Positions 1 through 8,565 of a stretch of 64,000 bases of DNA are shown piece after piece. Source of the stretch: UBA3537 sp965657165 (lineage in GTDB: Bacteria; Bacteroidota; Bacteroidia; Flavobacteriales; Flavobacteriaceae); contig CBFHNG010000002.1 of the NCBI GenBank assembly GCA_965657165.1, positions 23,902 through 87,901 on the forward strand. The letters are read 5' to 3'. The notes beneath the pieces are model-generated. The model had not been told where the DNA came from and ran no database searches. It was given only the letters and a program-made list of their open reading frames with translations. A program made the position numbers and the translations under genes. Each line of letters opens with the position of its first letter. The first letter of the stretch is position 1.

Positions 1-70
1 CTATGCCTATGCGAATGGCAAGCTTTGTGCCGAAGCTGAACTAATGGCTCAGATATCAAAAGTTAAATAA
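1..70 (+). CDS. C-terminal end of LpxC/FabZ bifunctional protein (partial)
   Basis: Only the last 23 codons are inside the window; the reading frame begins at base 2 and stops at 68-70. The tail, with KLCAEAELMAQISK, resembles the final strand of FabZ-type (3R)-hydroxyacyl-ACP dehydratases. In Bacteroidota FabZ is usually fused behind LpxC (UDP-3-O-acyl-GlcNAc deacetylase), and that fusion normally lies directly before lpxA, as here with a 6-bp gap. The identity rests on a short match plus the neighbour, so a stand-alone FabZ cannot be excluded. Confidence 0.6.
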   Translation, partial: YAYANGKLCAEAELMAQISKVK

Positions 71-76
71 ATTCAA

Positions 77-862
77 ATGAATCAACCTTTAGCATACGTT
101 CACCCTGGTGCAAAAATTGCAAAAAATGTTGTAATTGAACCTTTTACAACCATAAACAATAATGTTGTTATTGGAGAAGGGACATGGATTGGCTCAAACG
201 TTACCATAATGGAAGGTGCACGAATTGGAAAAAATTGTAGTATTTTTCCTGGTTCAGTCATTTCTGCCAATCCACAAGATTTGAAATACAACGATGAAGA
301 TACAACAGTTATCATTGGAGATAATGTAACTATACGTGAATGTGTGACCATCAATAGAGGGACTACAGACCGCATGAAAACAGTAGTTGGTGATAATTGC
401 TTAATTATGGCCTATTGTCATATAGCTCATGATTGTATTGTTGGTAAAAACTGTATTTTTTCAAACAATAGTACTCTTGCAGGGCATATCACCGTTGGCG
501 ATTATGTTGTTTTAGCTGGAATGACTGCTGTACATCAATTTTGTTCCATTGGAAACCACGCCTTCGTAACAGGAGGTTCTTTGGTCAGAAAAGATGTACC
601 ACCATATGTTAAAGCTGCTCGTGAGCCACTATCATATGTAGGAATCAATTCTGTTGGCTTACGACGTAGGGGATATACCACAGAAAAAATTAGAGAAATA
701 CAAGGGATATACAGACTACTTTATCAAAAAAATTACAATAACTCTCAAGCTTCAGCTATTATTGAAGCTGAAATGGAAGCCACTCCTGAACGTGATGAAA
801 TCTTACAATTTATCAAGAATTCTCATCGAGGTATCATGAAAGGCTACTTTAAATCAAACTAA
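77..862 (+). CDS. lpxA: UDP-N-acetylglucosamine O-acyltransferase LpxA
   Basis: LpxA carries out the first step of lipid A synthesis in the cytoplasm, moving a 3-hydroxyacyl chain from ACP to the 3-OH of UDP-GlcNAc. The 261 residues match the family length (about 262 in E. coli). Hexapeptide repeats building a left-handed beta-helix fill roughly residues 8-190, followed by a helical C-terminus. The CHIAHDC motif holds H115 and H118; H118 corresponds to the catalytic His125 of the E. coli enzyme. The gene sits 6 bp after the lpxC/fabZ tail and 6 bp before efp, so it is clearly part of one transcript. Confidence 0.96.
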   Translation: MNQPLAYVHPGAKIAKNVVIEPFTTINNNVVIGEGTWIGSNVTIMEGARIGKNCSIFPGSVISANPQDLKYNDEDTTVIIGDNVTIRECVTINRGTTDRMKTVVGDNCLIMAYCHIAHDCIVGKNCIFSNNSTLAGHITVGDYVVLAGMTAVHQFCSIGNHAFVTGGSLVRKDVPPYVKAAREPLSYVGINSVGLRRRGYTTEKIREIQGIYRLLYQKNYNNSQASAIIEAEMEATPERDEILQFIKNSHRGIMKGYFKSN

Positions 863-868
863 AACACT

Positions 869-1435
869 ATGGCAAATACTTCAGACATCAGAAATGGATT
901 GTGCATTCGTTACAACCATGATATTTTTAAAATTATTGAATTCCTTCATGTAAAACCTGGCAAAGGCCCTGCATTTGTACGTACAAAGCTCAAAAGTGTA
1001 ACTACAGGAAAAGTTATAGACAATACCTTTTCTGCAGGTCATAAAATTGAAGATGTTCGCGTAGAAACACACAAATTCCAGTATTTGTATCCCGAAGGTG
1101 ATATATTTCATTTTATGAATGTTGAGGATTACAATCAAATTACTTTGAATAAGACTTCCATTGATAATCCAGGTCTTTTGAAAGAAGGTGAAGTGGTTAC
1201 AGTAATTATTAATTCAGAAGATGATATGCCATTATCTGTTGAAATGCCTGCAAGCGTTATATTGGAGGTTACAGCAACAGAACCTGGAGTTAAAGGTAAT
1301 ACGGCTACCAACGCTACAAAACCTGCCACGGTCGAAACAGGTGCCACTATAAATGTTCCGTTGTTTATAAATGAGGGCGATAAAATTAAAGTAGAAACTG
1401 CAAAAGGCACATATAAAGAACGTGTTAAGGAGTAA
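869..1435 (+). CDS. efp: Elongation factor P
   Basis: EF-P binds ribosomes stalled at consecutive prolines and promotes peptide bond formation. The 188 residues show the three-domain architecture: an N-terminal KOW-like domain, a central OB domain and a C-terminal OB domain ending near VETAKGTYKERVK. The tip loop is PGKG with Lys32, the position that is post-translationally modified in many bacteria. No EpmA/EpmB modification gene is in this window. The gene lies between lpxA and an lpxD-like gene with gaps of 6 bp on each side, the usual flavobacterial order. Confidence 0.96.
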   Translation: MANTSDIRNGLCIRYNHDIFKIIEFLHVKPGKGPAFVRTKLKSVTTGKVIDNTFSAGHKIEDVRVETHKFQYLYPEGDIFHFMNVEDYNQITLNKTSIDNPGLLKEGEVVTVIINSEDDMPLSVEMPASVILEVTATEPGVKGNTATNATKPATVETGATINVPLFINEGDKIKVETAKGTYKERVKE

Positions 1436-1441
1436 ATTAAA

Positions 1442-2377
1442 ATGAAATTTCCCACACCGCAAACGCTAAAAAATATTGCAAACCTTTTGGGGTGTTCCTA
1501 TATTGGTACAGATGATTTTCCAGTTTTGGGTATAAATGAAATTCATGTAGTGACAACTGGAGATATTGTTTTTGTTGATCATCCAAAATATTATGACAAA
1601 GCATTAAAATCAGCAGCAACAGTGGTACTTATCAATAAAAAAGTGGAGTGCCCTAAAGGTAAAGCACTTTTGATTTCAGATGATCCATTTCGGGATTTTA
1701 ATAAGTTGACCACACATTTCAAACCTTTTGTGGCATCCTCAGTTAGTATAGATCCTACATCACAAATAGGAGAGGGGACACAAATTCAACCACATGTTTT
1801 TGTAGGGCCTAATGTCAAAATTGGAAAAAATTGCTTGATTCATGCCAATGTTACCATCTTAAAAGATACGATTATTGGTAATAATGTTGTAATTGGTGCA
1901 GGAACAGTTCTTGCTGGAGATGCATTTTATTATAAAAATCGTCCAGAAGGTTTTGATCAATTGTGGTCTTGTGGTCGTTTGATCATAGAAAATGATGTGC
2001 ATATTGGTACAGGATGTACCATAGACCGTGGAGTTACAGGAGATACCACTATTGGCGAAGGCTCAAAATTAGACAATCAAATTCAAATTGGCCATGATAC
2101 CGTTCTAGGAAAAAAATGTCTTATTGCCTCCCAAACAGGTATTGCTGGATGTTGTATTTTGGAAGATGAAGTTACTCTGTGGGGTCAAGTTGGAACTAAT
2201 AGCGGGATTACCATAGGTGCAAAAGCTGTTGTTTTAGGGCAAACTGGTGTAACTAAGTCTGTTGCTGGAGGTAAAACCTACTTTGGAACACCTATTCAAG
2301 AGACAAGAACAAAGTTAAAAGAAATGGCCGCATTACGCCACTTACCAGAGCTATTACAAAAGTTGAAAGAAAAGTAA
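1442..2377 (+). CDS. lpxD: LpxD-like UDP-3-O-acyl-glucosamine N-acyltransferase
   Basis: This left-handed beta-helix acyltransferase would add the second 3-hydroxyacyl chain, at the 2-amino group, in lipid A assembly. Residues 1 to about 100 form an LpxD-type uridine-binding domain; hexapeptide repeats follow to about residue 280, and the C-terminus is a short helix. IQIGHDTVLG carries the His that matches catalytic His239 of E. coli LpxD. At 311 residues it is shorter than E. coli LpxD (341). Bacteroidota commonly carry another lpxD upstream of lpxC/fabZ, so this is probably the second copy; a different acyl or sugar preference is possible. Confidence 0.85.
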   Translation: MKFPTPQTLKNIANLLGCSYIGTDDFPVLGINEIHVVTTGDIVFVDHPKYYDKALKSAATVVLINKKVECPKGKALLISDDPFRDFNKLTTHFKPFVASSVSIDPTSQIGEGTQIQPHVFVGPNVKIGKNCLIHANVTILKDTIIGNNVVIGAGTVLAGDAFYYKNRPEGFDQLWSCGRLIIENDVHIGTGCTIDRGVTGDTTIGEGSKLDNQIQIGHDTVLGKKCLIASQTGIAGCCILEDEVTLWGQVGTNSGITIGAKAVVLGQTGVTKSVAGGKTYFGTPIQETRTKLKEMAALRHLPELLQKLKEK

Positions 2378-2408
2378 AAATTGTTTTTATAAATCAACTT
2401 CAAAAAAT

Positions 2409-2416
2409 TACATTTG
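2409..2416 (+). promoter_or_regulatory. Promoter -7 element for sucD
   Basis: TACATTTG fits the Bacteroidota TAnnTTTG consensus 21 bp before the sucD start. The nearest TTG upstream is about 25 bp away, longer than the usual 17-23, so only the -7 element is supported. Confidence 0.5.
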
Positions 2417-2437
2417 CACCAATAAAAATTAACTTTA

Positions 2438-3310
2438 ATGAGTGTTTTAGTCAACAAAAATTCAAAAATAATTGTACAAGGATTTACAGGAAGTGAAGGC
2501 ACATTTCATGCGTCTCAAATGATTGCTTACGGCACCAACGTTGTTGGTGGTGTTACCCCTGGAAAAGGAGGGCAAACGCACCTTGATAAGCCAGTTTTTA
2601 ATACCGTAAAGGAAGCCGTTGAGCAAGTCAATGCCAATACAACTATTATTTTTGTACCGCCAGCGTTTGCAGCTGATGCTATTATGGAAGCCGCTGATGC
2701 AGGAATTGAAGTCATCATTACCATTACAGAAGGTATTCCTGTTTCTGATATGATTAAAGCATCAGATTATATAAAAGACAAAAACTGTCGATTGGTTGGG
2801 CCAAATTGCCCTGGTGTGATTACACCAGATGAGGCCAAAGTAGGAATTATGCCTGGATTTGTATTTAAAAAAGGTGGTGTAGGTGTAGTCTCTAAATCTG
2901 GAACTCTTACATACGAGGCTGCAGACCAAGTGGTAAAACAAGGACTTGGTGTATCCACAGCCATTGGTATTGGCGGTGACCCCATTATTGGAACTACAAC
3001 TAAGGAAGCATTAGAACTACTTATTAATGATAAAGAAACCAATTGTGTGGTCATGATTGGTGAGATTGGTGGACAATTGGAAGGCGATGCTGCACAATGG
3101 TATAAAGAAAGTGGAAGCACAAAACCTGTCGTAGGGTTTATTGCTGGTGAAACTGCACCTGCTGGACGTACCATGGGACATGCTGGAGCTATTGTTGGTG
3201 GAAGCGATGATACGGCACAAGCCAAAAAACGAATTATGCGAGAGTGTGGCATTCATGTGGTCGATTCTCCTGCAGAAATTGGTAAAAAAGTTGCCGAAGT
3301 TTTAGGGTAA
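2438..3310 (+). CDS. sucD: Succinyl-CoA ligase, alpha subunit
   Basis: SucD is the CoA-binding and phosphohistidine subunit of succinyl-CoA synthetase, which makes succinate and a nucleoside triphosphate in the TCA cycle. The 290 residues match the family. An N-terminal Rossmann CoA-binding domain contains GFTGSEGTFH, VGPNCPGVI is present, and GHAGAIVGG carries the phosphorylated His248. The beta subunit gene sucC is not in the window; separation of sucC from sucD is normal in Flavobacteria. It has its own -7 element, separating it from the lipid A genes, and converges on the lipoprotein pair downstream. Confidence 0.97.
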   Translation: MSVLVNKNSKIIVQGFTGSEGTFHASQMIAYGTNVVGGVTPGKGGQTHLDKPVFNTVKEAVEQVNANTTIIFVPPAFAADAIMEAADAGIEVIITITEGIPVSDMIKASDYIKDKNCRLVGPNCPGVITPDEAKVGIMPGFVFKKGGVGVVSKSGTLTYEAADQVVKQGLGVSTAIGIGGDPIIGTTTKEALELLINDKETNCVVMIGEIGGQLEGDAAQWYKESGSTKPVVGFIAGETAPAGRTMGHAGAIVGGSDDTAQAKKRIMRECGIHVVDSPAEIGKKVAEVLG

Positions 3311-3399
3311 CCAATTTATATAAACCAACTCTGTTATCAATTATCTCTTGTAATTCATAACTTATATGTAGACCTATAGATATCCTTATCCAAAGGGTT

Positions 3400-4365
3400 T
3401 TACTTCTTCTTTAATAACTCTTCATTTGCAATATAAACCCCAAAATAAGGATGTTTGGCATCTTTACGCTTTAAGAAAACTACAAATGGCTTATTAAAAA
3501 TCATCATCTTAGGTTCAGGTTCATTAAATCTAATGGATGTTGCTACAACCTCAAATTTTGCCTCACTTTCGACTTCTGCTCCGTTTTCATTTAATACAAA
3601 TGCATTTCTTTGGTATGCTTTTGTAACAACATACTCTGCTTCTTTAGTGTAAAATTCACTACCAATAAACTCATTATATGTTTTTTCAAGATTAAATTCG
3701 ATAATTGGTATTTCTACTTTATCATCATCATTGAAATGTACATTTTGTTTTTTTTGTTGTTGAAAATCTTTAAATAACTCCGTAAAAGTAGAAAGCTTAT
3801 CGCTTTCATTTTGGTTCATTATAAGAATAATTTCGTGCTCTTTGTTTTTTGGAAATAATGAAATTGAAAAGTCATTTTCATTGTTGAAGTAATTTAACGT
3901 AGCACAGCTGTGATTTCCCCAAAAACCAAATGATTCTACCTCAATAGTATTAAATAATAATGGTTTATTAAATTTTTTCAGCTTTTGCTCAAAAGGAAGT
4001 GATTTTTTAAAAAAGGCACTTGCTTTTATTTTATTCCCAATAAATTCTACAGATGTTTCATATTCATTTTCTTTTAAAACATCTTCAAAACTTTTAGTGT
4101 TGTTTAGTTTTTCTAATTCTTTGCTCGTAAAACCTTTTAGAGGTAATCCAATTTGGTTTTTTATTTCATTCCAAGCATATGGAATTGTAGCTCCATAAAT
4201 AGTGTTCTTTTCTGTAATATAAGAGCTTTCTAATGTTGGAACAAAATCGGTTTTTATTAAATTTGATACATCCCTAACTTTAGGAAAAATATTTTGGTTC
4301 AAAAAATGTGATTTACAACTGTAGATTAACAAAAATAGTCCAAGTATATTTATTAATATTTTCAT
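3400..4365 (-). CDS. Serpin-like lipoprotein
   Basis: The protein has 321 residues and begins with a lipoprotein signal (MKILINILGLFLLIYSCKS, lipid-bearing Cys17), so it should sit in the periplasm or on the outer membrane. The C-terminal 70 residues read like a serpin reactive-centre region: KAYQRNAFVLNENGAEVESEA (hinge glycine 262), about 30 residues of loop, then NKPFVVFLKR at 291-300 and GVYIAN. Earlier segments (ASAFFKKSLPF; VEIPIIEFNLE) fit serpin core strands. It is shorter than classical serpins (about 370), its N-terminus is divergent, and the hinge lacks the small residues typical of inhibitors, so it may not inhibit a protease. It lies 4 bp after a serine hydrolase-like gene. Read by eye; moderately sure. 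Confidence 0.55.
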   Translation of the reverse strand: MKILINILGLFLLIYSCKSHFLNQNIFPKVRDVSNLIKTDFVPTLESSYITEKNTIYGATIPYAWNEIKNQIGLPLKGFTSKELEKLNNTKSFEDVLKENEYETSVEFIGNKIKASAFFKKSLPFEQKLKKFNKPLLFNTIEVESFGFWGNHSCATLNYFNNENDFSISLFPKNKEHEIILIMNQNESDKLSTFTELFKDFQQQKKQNVHFNDDDKVEIPIIEFNLEKTYNEFIGSEFYTKEAEYVVTKAYQRNAFVLNENGAEVESEAKFEVVATSIRFNEPEPKMMIFNKPFVVFLKRKDAKHPYFGVYIANEELLKKK

Positions 4366-4369
4366 TTAA

Positions 4370-5323
4370 TTATTTCTTTAACTTATAAGTATTGATTTCT
4401 TCATTTGTCATAATATGTATATCATCTGATGAAGCTGCCTTGATGGTAAAAAAATAAAACTCTTTCCCTAATGGAGACCCTAACATCTCATTAAAGTAAT
4501 TGATCTGTTTGTGATGTTGGCTGTCATTATCTGGAATTTGAGAAGCATCTTCACCATTTTCACCACAGCACCAAGAGTGAACACCAAGTGTAGCTCCACT
4601 TTCGATGGTTCTTTTTAGACCTGCACAAAATAAATCTACACCCCCTGAATATATTTCACTATTTGAATTTACAGCTGTGGTATATCCTGCTTTTCGGATA
4701 AGACGGCCTGTTTCAACATTAATATCATCATTTACAGAGCCTTCAACTTCTTCAAATAAAATGGTGTGTACGTTTTTGTGTATGGCGTTAAGGTCCAAAA
4801 TTTGATTGTATGTAATGTTCCCCAGGGTACCATTGATTTTTGCTGTAGTACCATCTACCGTAATAGTACTATTGCCATTACCTATAGATGATTCATAAAG
4901 AATAATTTCTACAGCTTCTTTTGGCGATGACGTATTTTTTTTAACAATATCTCCTGAGATTATATGGTTTTCATCGGGTTGTTCTTTGATGTCAAAGTTT
5001 TGACCTTCATATTCAATGCCATTAATTCGGGCTTTTGTTGTTTTGCCATCAAGTTCTTCGTCTTCTAATGATAGGGCAATCCAATTATTACCATTTTTGT
5101 CTAAAATTAAATATAGAAATGTCATATTTTCATCAAGCTCAAAATCTTCAACAACATAGTTGGTTGTATTAATTTTTACACTGCTTTTTTTGATTTCGAG
5201 TTTTGATGCTGTTAAAGTTTTGATTTGAGGGGTATTGTCTGTGGGATTAACGTCACTCTTGCTACAAGCTGCAACAACTAAAGACAATACAAATAGGATA
5301 GAGCAAATGCTATTTTTGTTCAT
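4370..5323 (-). CDS. ClpP/crotonase-like serine hydrolase lipoprotein (COG3904-like)
   Basis: The protein has 317 residues with a lipoprotein signal ending SLVVAACSK (Cys20). Residues 20 to about 170 are low-similarity beta-rich sequence I do not recognise. The C-terminal part resembles periplasmic ClpP-fold proteins often labelled alpha/beta hydrolase: EGSVNDD, GRLIRKAGYTT, then IYSGGVDLFCAG with candidate nucleophile Ser226, and GATLGVHSW with His249. The reaction and substrate are unknown. It is the upstream gene of a two-gene unit with the serpin-like lipoprotein and is divergent from the ABC-F gene. Assignment to the fold is by motif recognition. Confidence 0.55.
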   Translation of the reverse strand: MNKNSICSILFVLSLVVAACSKSDVNPTDNTPQIKTLTASKLEIKKSSVKINTTNYVVEDFELDENMTFLYLILDKNGNNWIALSLEDEELDGKTTKARINGIEYEGQNFDIKEQPDENHIISGDIVKKNTSSPKEAVEIILYESSIGNGNSTITVDGTTAKINGTLGNITYNQILDLNAIHKNVHTILFEEVEGSVNDDINVETGRLIRKAGYTTAVNSNSEIYSGGVDLFCAGLKRTIESGATLGVHSWCCGENGEDASQIPDNDSQHHKQINYFNEMLGSPLGKEFYFFTIKAASSDDIHIMTNEEINTYKLKK

Positions 5324-5413
5324 ATTTTTAGATTTAGGTTTTGTTTTTTAGACCAATAATCATACCAAAAGCACCAAATCATAATTCTTATTAAATTGTA
5401 TTCTACTATTTGA

Positions 5414-5444
5414 TTTGAAGTATGGTTACAATTCTCTATTTTTG
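5414..5444 (+). promoter_or_regulatory. Bacteroidota-type promoter for the ABC-F gene
   Basis: TTTG (5414-5417), a 19-bp spacer and TATTTTTG (5437-5444) match the TTTG-N19-TAnnTTTG consensus exactly. Transcription would start near 5450, giving a leader of about 15 bases before the start codon at 5465. Confidence 0.8.
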
Positions 5445-5464
5445 CAAAAAAATAAAAGAAATAT

Positions 5465-7081
5465 ATGCTTTCAGTTTCAAACTTATCGGTTCAATTTGGC
5501 AAACGCATCCTTTTTGACGAAGTCAACGTTACTTTTAACAGTGGTAATTGCTATGGTATTATTGGGGCCAATGGAGCCGGAAAATCAACGTTTCTAAAAA
5601 TCCTTTCTGGAACACAAGAAGCAACATCCGGACACGTACATTTGGAGCCAGGGAAACGGATGTCAGTTTTGGAACAAAACCATAACCTATACGACAGTCA
5701 TACTGTACTAGAAGCCGTACTTATGGGCAACAAGCCTTTGTTTGCCATTAAGTCCGAAATTGATGCTCTTTACAATGATTATAACGACGCTAACGCCGAT
5801 AGAATAGGGGAGTTACAAGTGCAATTTGAAGAAATGGATGGGTGGAATGCCGATAGCGATGCTGCTGCCATGCTATCCAATCTTGGAATCAAAGAAGAAT
5901 TACACTATACGGCTATGGCCGATTTAGACGGTAAACAAAAGGTTCGCGTGCTTTTGGCACAAGCGCTTTTTGGTTCGCCCGATGTGCTTATTATGGATGA
6001 GCCTACCAATGATTTGGATTATGAAACGATTGCTTGGTTAGAAAACTTTTTGGCGAACTATGATAACTGTGTGATTGTAGTCTCGCATGACCGTCACTTT
6101 TTAGATGCGGTTTGTACACATATTTCTGATATCGATTTTAGTAAAATCAATCATTTTTCTGGAAATTATACCTTTTGGTATGAATCCTCTCAATTAGCCG
6201 CAAAACAACGTGCACAACAAAACAAAAAGGCCGAAGAAAAAAAGAAAGAATTAGAAGAATTTATCCGCCGTTTCTCTGCAAATGTTGCTAAATCTAAACA
6301 AGCTACAAGTCGAAAAAAAATGATTGATAAGCTCAATGTTGCAGATATTAAACCATCGAGTAGACGTTATCCTGCAATTATTTTTGAGCGTGATCGTGAA
6401 GCTGGTGATCAAATTTTAAATATTGAAAAACTATCTGCAGAACTTGACGGTGAGGCGTTATTTCAAAATATTGATTTGAATTTAAATAAAGGCGATAAAG
6501 TTGTGGTGTTTTCAAAAGATTCAAGGGCTACAACCGCTTTTTATGAAATCATCAATGGAAAACAAAATGCCAAATCTGGAAAATTTAGTTGGGGAGTTAC
6601 CACTACACAATCCTATTTACCACTAGACAATAGCGAATATTTTTCTGAAAAACTAACTCTTGTTGATTGGTTGCGTCAGTGGGCCACCACTGAAGAAGAA
6701 CGCGAAGAAGTTTATATTCGTGGATTTTTAGGGAAAATGATTTTTAGTGGAGAAGAAGCCCTAAAAACTGCAGATGTTTTGTCTGGTGGTGAAAAAGTGC
6801 GTTGTATGCTTTCGCGTATGATGATGATTCGTGCTAATGTTTTGATGCTTGACGAACCCACAAATCACTTGGATTTGGAGAGTATTACGGCGTTTAATAA
6901 TTCCCTTAAAAATTTTAAGGGTACTGTTCTGTTTACGACCCACGATCATGAGTTTGCACAAACAGTAGCCAATAGAGTCGTGGAAATCACACCAAATGGA
7001 ATTATCGATCGCTATACCACATTTGATGAGTACATGCAAGACAATAAAATCAAAGCGCTTCGAGAGAAAATGTACAGTTAG
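5465..7081 (+). CDS. ABC-F ribosome-associated ATPase, YbiT type
   Basis: ABC-F proteins have two fused ATPase domains, no membrane part, and act at the ribosomal E site. The 538 residues and overall sequence are closest to E. coli YbiT. Domain 1 has Walker A GANGAGKST (34-42) and Walker B VLIMDEPTNDLD, but its signature is degraded to LDGKQK. A charged linker (about residues 245-305) follows. Domain 2 has an intact LSGGEK signature (about 439-444) and Walker B VLMLDEPTNHLD, but its P-loop reads SKDSRATT (350-357) and lacks the glycines and Lys. One composite ATP site is thus intact and the other degenerate. The gene is monocistronic with its own promoter. Confidence 0.92.
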   Translation: MLSVSNLSVQFGKRILFDEVNVTFNSGNCYGIIGANGAGKSTFLKILSGTQEATSGHVHLEPGKRMSVLEQNHNLYDSHTVLEAVLMGNKPLFAIKSEIDALYNDYNDANADRIGELQVQFEEMDGWNADSDAAAMLSNLGIKEELHYTAMADLDGKQKVRVLLAQALFGSPDVLIMDEPTNDLDYETIAWLENFLANYDNCVIVVSHDRHFLDAVCTHISDIDFSKINHFSGNYTFWYESSQLAAKQRAQQNKKAEEKKKELEEFIRRFSANVAKSKQATSRKKMIDKLNVADIKPSSRRYPAIIFERDREAGDQILNIEKLSAELDGEALFQNIDLNLNKGDKVVVFSKDSRATTAFYEIINGKQNAKSGKFSWGVTTTQSYLPLDNSEYFSEKLTLVDWLRQWATTEEEREEVYIRGFLGKMIFSGEEALKTADVLSGGEKVRCMLSRMMMIRANVLMLDEPTNHLDLESITAFNNSLKNFKGTVLFTTHDHEFAQTVANRVVEITPNGIIDRYTTFDEYMQDNKIKALREKMYS

Positions 7082-7089
7082 TCTTTAGC

Positions 7090-7254
7090 TTACCCTTTAA
7101 TTTTTTTTACAAAATTAATAGCCCCAGCTATTGCAATGCACATTAGTATTGCAAATGTTGAAATATTTTCAAATTTAAAAAAGACTTTAAGGACTTGAAG
7201 TGTAACTCCTGTAAGAAGAAAACCTGCCGTTAATATTGATAAAAATCGTTTCAT
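7090..7254 (-). CDS. Small membrane protein of unknown function
   Basis: An open frame of 54 codons starts with ATG and encodes MKRFLSILTAGFLLTGVTL..., with two hydrophobic stretches (about residues 4-24 and 32-48) and a basic tail VKKIKG. It follows dnaN on the same strand after an 87-bp gap, and its stop lies just past the convergent ABC-F gene. Two membrane-spanning segments and positive ends are what a real small inner-membrane protein would show, but I know no family for it. Confidence 0.45.
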   Translation of the reverse strand: MKRFLSILTAGFLLTGVTLQVLKVFFKFENISTFAILMCIAIAGAINFVKKIKG

Positions 7255-7341
7255 CACTACCTGTTTAATTTAACCATAGGGGAGGGTATTAGTAAAGCAC
7301 TAAAAAATTAAATTGGTTTTTATTAAATAAAAAATCTGCTT

Positions 7342-8460
7342 CTAGCTGTTCAACATCACAGGCATGACAAGCATTGTAACATGTTCTCCTTCTTCTAATC
7401 CATCTACAGGAGTAAGAATTCCGGCTCTGTTTGGCAAACTCATTTCGAGTTGAACATCATCGGCATTGATATTGCTTAGCATTTCGGATAAAAACCTAGA
7501 ATTGAATCCAATTTGCATATCATCGCCTTGATAATCACAAGTAAGACGTTCTTCAGCTTTATTGCTATAATCGATATCTTCTGCAGAAATATTCAATTCT
7601 GCACCAGCAATTTTCAATCGGATTTGATGTGTAGTTTTGTTAGAGAAAATAGAAACACGGCGTACCGAATTTAAAAATTGAGTACGACCAATCGTCAATT
7701 GATTAGGATTTTCCTTTGGAATGACAGCTTCATAATTTGGATATTTCCCATCAATTAGTCGACAAATTAGGACAGAATTATCAAATGAAAACTTTGCATT
7801 GGATTCGTTGTATTCTATGGTAACATTTTCATCACTTGTAGCTAAAATTCCTTTTAATAAATTCAAAGGTTTTTTGGGCATAATAAATTCGGCTGTTTCA
7901 CTCGCCTGAACATCTGTTCTTGAATATTTTACAAGTTTGTGCGCATCAGTTGCAACAAAGGTCAGTCCATCAGTAGAAAACTGAAAAAAGACACCACTCA
8001 TTACAGGTCTCAAATCATCATTTCCTGCAGCAAAAATGGTTTTATTAATTGCAGTAGCCAATAGTTCTGAAGGTACAACAGTATTGCTTGGATTGTCAAG
8101 GGCAATTGTTTTTGGAAATTCATCTGCACTAGCATAGGCAAGCGCATATTTTCCATGATTAGAACTAATTTCTATGGTATTATTTGATTCAACCACAAAT
8201 GTTAGAGGTTGCTCTGGAAAGGTTTTTAGGGTTTCTAATAATAATTTGGCAGGAATAGCCACTTGACCTTCACTATCACTTTCAACCTCCAAAACAGAGG
8301 ACATTGTGGTTTCCAAATCACTAGCCGACACCGTTAGTGTTGAAGATGTAAGTTCGAATAAAAAATTGTCTAAAATAGGTAAGGTGTTGGAGTTATTGAT
8401 CACGCCTCCTAAGACCTGGAGTTGTTTTAATAAATATGTACTCGAAACGATGAATTTCAT
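7342..8460 (-). CDS. dnaN: DNA polymerase III subunit beta (sliding clamp)
   Basis: DnaN forms the ring-shaped dimer that tethers DNA polymerase III and other repair enzymes to DNA. The 372 residues match the family, with three clamp-fold domains of about 120 residues each. Recognisable segments are the N-terminal MKFIVSSTYLLKQLQ, TDAHKLVKYSR, LICRLIDGKYPNYEAVIP and a C-terminal VMLVMPVMLNS-like end (sequence MLVMPVMLNS). It is not beside dnaA here, as is common in Bacteroidota. It has its own -7 element, and the SAM hydrolase gene ends 105 bp upstream. Confidence 0.97.
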   Translation of the reverse strand: MKFIVSSTYLLKQLQVLGGVINNSNTLPILDNFLFELTSSTLTVSASDLETTMSSVLEVESDSEGQVAIPAKLLLETLKTFPEQPLTFVVESNNTIEISSNHGKYALAYASADEFPKTIALDNPSNTVVPSELLATAINKTIFAAGNDDLRPVMSGVFFQFSTDGLTFVATDAHKLVKYSRTDVQASETAEFIMPKKPLNLLKGILATSDENVTIEYNESNAKFSFDNSVLICRLIDGKYPNYEAVIPKENPNQLTIGRTQFLNSVRRVSIFSNKTTHQIRLKIAGAELNISAEDIDYSNKAEERLTCDYQGDDMQIGFNSRFLSEMLSNINADDVQLEMSLPNRAGILTPVDGLEEGEHVTMLVMPVMLNS

Positions 8461-8492
8461 GTGTTGTATTGTTTATTTGAAGAATATACTTA

Positions 8493-8500
8493 CAAATATA
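8493..8500 (-). promoter_or_regulatory. Promoter -7 element for dnaN
   Basis: On the minus strand this reads TATATTTG, a TAnnTTTG match 32 bp before the dnaN start. About 20 bp further up there is only a weak TTTC in place of the -33 TTTG. Confidence 0.5.
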
Positions 8501-8565
8501 TTCTTTAGATGTGTATTAACGAAAGAAACTTATTAACATTTGATTGGATGTTTTTAACCACTAAT

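Noticed and set aside
2767..3252. 161-codon open frame opposite sucD
   Set aside because: It lies wholly within sucD on the other strand, is Pro/Ser-rich, has no domain and reflects the codon bias of sucD.
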